Assembly (NCBI GenBank): GCA_010015655.1 | Contig: ML976656.1 | Location: 182,220-246,219, forward strand | Reading direction: 5' to 3' | Length of the DNA: 64,000 nucleotides | Source of the DNA: Bimuria novae-zelandiae CBS 107.79 | Taxonomy: Eukaryota; Ascomycota; Dothideomycetes; Pleosporales; Didymosphaeriaceae | Shown here: positions 60,309 through 64,000 of the stretch, piece after piece | Position numbering within the stretch: position 1 is the first letter of the stretch | Layout of the letters: the number at the start of each line of letters is the position of its first letter | Made by a program: the position numbers and the translations under genes | The notes under the pieces: generated by a model | Seen by the model: only the letters and a program-made list of their open reading frames with translations | Told to the model about the DNA's origin: nothing | Database searches by the model: none

Positions 60309-60624
60309 GTAACTAGAAGGTCTTTAAGTCTACTTATAAAGTTATTAAAAAGAAAATGCCTACGTTAGCACTTATATAAGTAGAGGAGGTAGTAACTACT
60401 CTACTAATATCTTTATTACGTAGTAGCTAAATAATTAGAATATTAAGTAGATATTTATAATCTAAATAGATAGAATTTACTTATAGCCCTAAGAGACCTC
60501 TCTTACAAAAAATCTTATAATAATTACTATTATATAGCGCTCTATAGCCTCATGTGTTAACTTAGGTTTTGATTTTGGGTGGCGCGTTTTTGCGACGCGG
60601 CGCACTGACTGCCAAGGCACGGTA

Positions 60625-60804
60625 GAGTTGCTGTTGTGGTGGATGCCAATGGTCGCGTTGAGGCTGTTGAGAAGAGTCAGAAGGCTGGGTGGGGGCGCGC
60701 CCTACCGAGGAAGCAGTAGACACGACCGGGCAAGTCACGTACAGCTTAAACTAAAGCTGTGCTGATAACATTGACTCATGCCCGTACACGTACTCTCGCG
60801 TAAG
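60625..60804. other. Short normal-composition strip between elements G and I
   Basis: About 180 bp. The first 95 bp read on the plus strand as VAVVVDANGRVEAVEKSQKA..LPRKQ and a stop, which looks like the 3' end of a coding exon. No upstream part is visible because element G precedes it. The rest shows no gene. Confidence 0.3.
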
Positions 60805-60806
60805 TA

Positions 60807-62733
60807 AGTCGGGCACCCTAGTTTCCGACACCCTATAGTTTCCGACAGCCCTGCAACCTCGCCCCCCGCCATGCACCACGACCGAATATTAACTTTAAAT
60901 AACTTAATTCTTCGCTAATTTTAAAAATATTTTTTGCACTATTTTCGCTGCCTTTAAATAGCTAGATATATAGAAGAAGATATCTAGAATACGCTTATAG
61001 ACCTTAAATCTAGGGTTGCTTTAGCTACTACTACTACCTAACACGGGGTCCTACGTAACACTTTTTGCGGCTACTTTAATAGTGCTTAACCCTATTAGTA
61101 CGCTCACGACGGTGAATAATAGCTTATAACTATTTAAGAAAAGCTTTTAGAGAAATAGATTCTCTAGCAAGAGGCCCTTAGTTATACGCTAACGTACGCG
61201 CAAGTACAGGCTATTATAATTACTATTTTTAAGTAATAAGGTAACTATAAGAACCTAGGAAAGAAGTAGACTAGTTACTTTATATAACGCTACCTAGCTA
61301 TTAAGTTAAAGTTAGGTTGCTAGACTAGCTAGGAACGCGTAAATAAGGCTACTCTAAAAAATATTAGGCACTTATTTAACCTATATAAAATGGTAAGCTA
61401 GATTCCCCCCTAGCGCAAGTATAATACTAATAAGGGCAGTATTATAGAGGGCTAGGGCATTAATAGGCTTATTATAGGCTCCTTGTAGGAGAGCCTAAAC
61501 ACTATACTAGTTAAGATAATAAATGCCTGTACTTAGATCTCTATAGTAAAGTGTATTTCTGCGCTCGGCGTCGCTCTAGACCCCCTTATTATCTTTAAGG
61601 CTAAGAGCATCCAGGAGCAGTAGTTTAAGAAGGAGTTTTTGGCTTAGAACCTAGGCTAGCATGTTACCTTTTCGCAAAATAGATAGACAAGTAATAACAT
61701 CGCTGTCGAGTGGCTAGAAAAGGTATTTTTACCATAGACTAAGCCTAATAATCCCTCTAAGGCACGGTTACTTATCGTTAACGGCTATAGTAGTTATACT
61801 TTAGACAAATTTATAACTATATATTACTTAAATAATATCTACTTACTTTTTTTCCCTACTTATACTTCACATCTACTCTAGCCTTTAGATTTGGGCTATT
61901 TCTTAAGTCTGAAGGCAGCGTATCGGCGCTTTATTAGCGAATATATGGCTTAGATAGATAAAATAAAGCTTAGGAAGGCTAAGTTTCTTAAATTTTATAC
62001 GAAAGTACGTAAAATCGGCCTTCGAGAGCAGTGCATCCGATCTAGGTAGAAGGCAATAGGCTTATACCCTAAGAGCGTAAGGAAGCCCTTAGGTTCTTGC
62101 TAGGTAGTAGTGCGCGAACGGCCGTCAACACTACCCCCTTTTACCATAGATATTAGGACGCCAAAACGCGGTAGCGATATTATAAAGCTATTTTCTAAAA
62201 AGAACTTCTTACTAACTACACGATAATGCGTTCGGCTTACTACTATAGCGTTTAACTATACCTTAATAATAGTTACTATATAAGACCATAAGATTACTTC
62301 CTTACGTAAGTAAGTGGAGCAAGCTAACCTGCTAAAACGCTATAAAGTCGCAACTAATTTAAATAATTTCTTTATAAGTCTTGCAGAAGTTTTCTCTTAA
62401 ACTAATTAAGAGCCTGCTTAACGTGTTTGCAAGGTAAGAAGCGTAGAGTAAGGGGTTATTATTATAAAGAAAAAGAGTAGCTCTAAGGAGGAAGTAAAGT
62501 AATTATTAGTACAACGTTTAGCACGGAATTAATAACTAATATAATAGTATCTTAATTATAATTTAAGTGTAGATAAAGAAAGCGATTAAAATCCTTTAAA
62601 TACGATTTTTTTAATGCTTTTTCAAAATTATTTAATGAAGCTGTGAGCACATTCGCAACGTAGAGTGGTGGCAGCGGCGAAATTTGGCGGGGTGTCGGAA
62701 AATGGGGGGTGTCGGAAACTAGGGTGCCCGACT
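60807..62733 (+). mobile_element. Pogo/Fot1-like DNA transposon I (1927 bp)
   Basis: Inverted ends are AGTCGGGCACCCTAGTTTCC.., with TA at 60805-60806 and 62734-62735. Each terminus has tandem copies of a TAGTTTCCGACACCC-type unit, with 17-bp spacing on the left. The plus-strand transposase is decayed but readable. LLIVNGYSSYTLDKF near 61770 stands for the DGHxSH-type motif (first Asp to Asn), followed by FFPTYTSHLLQPLDLGYF near 61850-61900 and AAYRRFISEYM near 61915. The tail has a KKKSSSKEEVK segment. It ends about 320 bp from the SEC63 stop codon. Confidence 0.88.
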
Positions 62734-62735
62734 TA

Positions 62736-63051
62736 TAGAAGTAGGCTATAAGCGCCAAAGTCTACAGCAGGAAAGCGTGATGAGTAACCCCAGAATAGAC
62801 AGTACAAAGGTCAAAATTTCATTACAAACGTAGTTATGTATAGCCAGGCTCCAGCTTCACGCGAGAGACGTACTACTGATCCCTACCCGATTTCTACTAT
62901 TCCTAACCCACTCCGAGTCCGACCCACCAGGATATTGGTCTATAACGCCTGAAAATGCCATTCGTCAAACCCGACTCTGTTCAATCAGACCTCCAAACGG
63001 AGGTAAGATACTAAAGCACAATGCCCTGCCACGTGAAAGGAGAAACCCCGC
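62736..63051. other. 3' flank of SEC63
   Basis: About 315 bp of normal composition between element I and the SEC63 stop codon. No gene is seen; it must hold the 3' untranslated region and polyadenylation signals of the minus-strand gene. Confidence 0.45.
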
Positions 63052-64000
63052 CTACTCTTCATCTGAGGTATCGGTATCCGTCTCGCTTTCCGACTCCACA
63101 TCGCCCTCGGTGTCGCTACCGTCACTAGAATCGTCGCGCTTCTTTGGCACAACGCCTTTCAGTGTGCGCATCTGGCCAGCAATGGTATCTGTCGTCATGG
63201 TCAATGTTGCCCTGCCTGCGTATTGTGATAGAGACTTACCCTCATCTGGCTCACTGATCTCACCTTCCTCTTCAACCTCTTCAGCTTTGCTCGCGTCTTC
63301 CACGTTCAATGTAACCTCCATCTTCGTATCCATGCCAAGATAGCTATCGCAGATCATGTGCATGACGAAAGTGTAGGCTCCCGGCTGCGGTGGGGCACCG
63401 AACTGCATCTTGAGTGTTTGCACGTTGTATGTTGGCTTCCCACTCTCGTCGAGAATGGGCTTATCGAAGGTGGAAAAGGTGAAAGGCGGCACAGCTATAC
63501 GGCCCTGCTTGCTGTCCGCGAGGAAAATGTGCCACCTAGGCGCGTGATCACGAGCGTAATATGGAGCATGGACTAAAGGTGGTTGGATGGGCTTCTGGCC
63601 AGAACGGTCGTCTTTGCGTCCTGTGATGGCAGCTACATCACCCTCGTCTGGGTCGATGTCGAGGAGATCCTTTGGATTCACCTCAGGAACGTCCGTAGCA
63701 CCAGGGGGGACAAAACGGGCTTTGACGACAAACTGGACAAGACTGCTCGGCGTAACGAACCGCTCGCCAACGACCTTGAAGAAAGGTTTCTCCACGCGCA
63801 AGACGGGAAGCTTTGACGCCACGGCTAGAGCCTCATTGTACTGTGTCTCCGAAAGTAGGCCGGGTGCCACAACTCGCCCCTTGCGCTGGCTTGCGGGGAG
63901 ATCCATGAACTCTTGGATGGACAGGTGAGTGCGTGATCGCTCGGCTTCGGCGGCGTCGGCGACAACCGGGGTGAAATGAGGAAGTTGTTCTAGAGGAGAC
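63052..64000 (-). CDS. SEC63: SEC63, ER translocon subunit, C-terminal part (partial at window end)
   Basis: The last 315 codons of a minus-strand gene; the 5' part is outside the window. The product is the ER-membrane protein that recruits the luminal Hsp70 to the Sec61/Sec62 channel for post-translational import. Visible here is the cytosolic Sec63 (Brl-type) domain: PLEQLPHFTP, LSIQEFMDLP, KPFFKVVGERFVTPSSLVQF, VHAPYYARDHAPRWHIFLAD, GAYTFVMHMICDSYLGMD. A very acidic Ser/Asp/Glu tail follows (about 30 residues, ending TDTDTSDEE), the usual Sec62-contact end in this family. The J domain and membrane spans would be encoded upstream. There is no intron in this part and no RIP. The frame is open to the window edge. 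Confidence 0.87.
   Translation of the reverse strand, partial: SPLEQLPHFTPVVADAAEAERSRTHLSIQEFMDLPASQRKGRVVAPGLLSETQYNEALAVASKLPVLRVEKPFFKVVGERFVTPSSLVQFVVKARFVPPGATDVPEVNPKDLLDIDPDEGDVAAITGRKDDRSGQKPIQPPLVHAPYYARDHAPRWHIFLADSKQGRIAVPPFTFSTFDKPILDESGKPTYNVQTLKMQFGAPPQPGAYTFVMHMICDSYLGMDTKMEVTLNVEDASKAEEVEEEGEISEPDEGKSLSQYAGRATLTMTTDTIAGQMRTLKGVVPKKRDDSSDGSDTEGDVESESETDTDTSDEE

Larger units (their letters stand above)
47530..60622 (+). mobile_element. Pogo-like DNA transposon G, split by Gypsy III and by a solo LTR
   Basis: Inverted ends CCGTGCCTTGGCAGTTAGTGCG.. are at 47530 and 60622. TA is at 47528-47529 (shared with element F) and 60623-60624. Removing Gypsy III (10,609 bp plus 5) and the solo LTR (386 bp plus 5) leaves 2088 bp, close to related elements. 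The transposase starts near 47588 (IDPINAAIEAIETQG), with LYIKRLTKRGLPPT near 47790. After Gypsy III it continues with NIDEKGILLGITGCAKRVF near 58670 and a decayed coiled coil near 59.5-59.9 kb. This is the outermost host of a four-level nest. Confidence 0.9.

Noticed and set aside
63110..63928. Plus-strand frames across the SEC63 region
   Set aside because: Shadows of the minus-strand SEC63 coding sequence, which shows clear family sequence.

Overview
The window reads as a filamentous ascomycete (Pezizomycotina) chromosome that has undergone heavy repeat-induced point mutation (RIP). About 80% of it is AT-rich and crowded with TA/TAG/TAA. The old transposon frames are broken mainly where Gln (CAG/CAA) or Trp (TGG) codons became stops, and Cys/His residues became Tyr. 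The remainder is gene-bearing sequence of normal composition with short GT-AG introns. I cannot name the species; a two-compartment, RIP-active genome is common in Dothideomycetes.

Layout. (1) 1-17.76 kb is a transposon block. A Gypsy element (Gypsy II, minus strand) was split by a second Gypsy element (Gypsy I, 2440-9934, 161-bp LTRs, 5-bp target duplication) and by Fot1/pogo-type DNA transposons at 10413-12259 and probably 13516-15367. A further Fot1-like element lies at 15543-17414, and the window opens inside another. (2) 17.76-26.1 kb is a gene island with three spliced minus-strand genes: a von Willebrand factor A (VWA) protein, a BTB/POZ protein and a secreted glutamine-rich protein. 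(3) 26.1-39.2 kb holds a Fot1-like element nested in another, then a 0.7-kb low-RIP gap with a possible small secreted-protein gene. Next come three TA-inserting DNA transposons almost end to end (30676-33213, 33234-36571, 36591-38717). The first carries a 424-bp miniature LTR element. The middle one carries a transposase gene plus a second, convergent gene of unknown function. (4) 39.2-60.6 kb is two pogo-like elements sharing one TA. The first (39228-47527) was split by a Ty1/copia element (259-bp LTRs). The second (47530-60622) was split by a 10.6-kb Gypsy element (Gypsy III, 418-bp LTRs). Gypsy III was in turn split by a hAT element that holds a 438-bp MITE. The second pogo-like element also holds a 386-bp solo LTR. 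(5) 60.8-62.7 kb is one more pogo/Fot1-like element, and 63.05-64 kb is the 3' end of SEC63.

Most element limits rest on two independent ends: equal-length LTRs or matching inverted repeats, plus target duplications. Removing nested inserts restores matching lengths: 1847 bp for both FotB copies, 1852 bp for both FotA copies, and 2128 versus 2127 bp for two pogo-like elements.

The most unusual content is an antisense gene in the 3' part of Gypsy III. It encodes a Zn2Cys6-like cysteine cluster followed by a charged helix, in a stretch that largely escaped RIP. Gypsy I has an antisense coding-like frame in the same relative place. Also unusual are the two-gene 33234-36571 transposon, the miniature LTR element, and tandem 17-18-bp repeats in the ends of at least six different TA-inserting families.

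All homology calls are from reading translations by eye; no database search was run.
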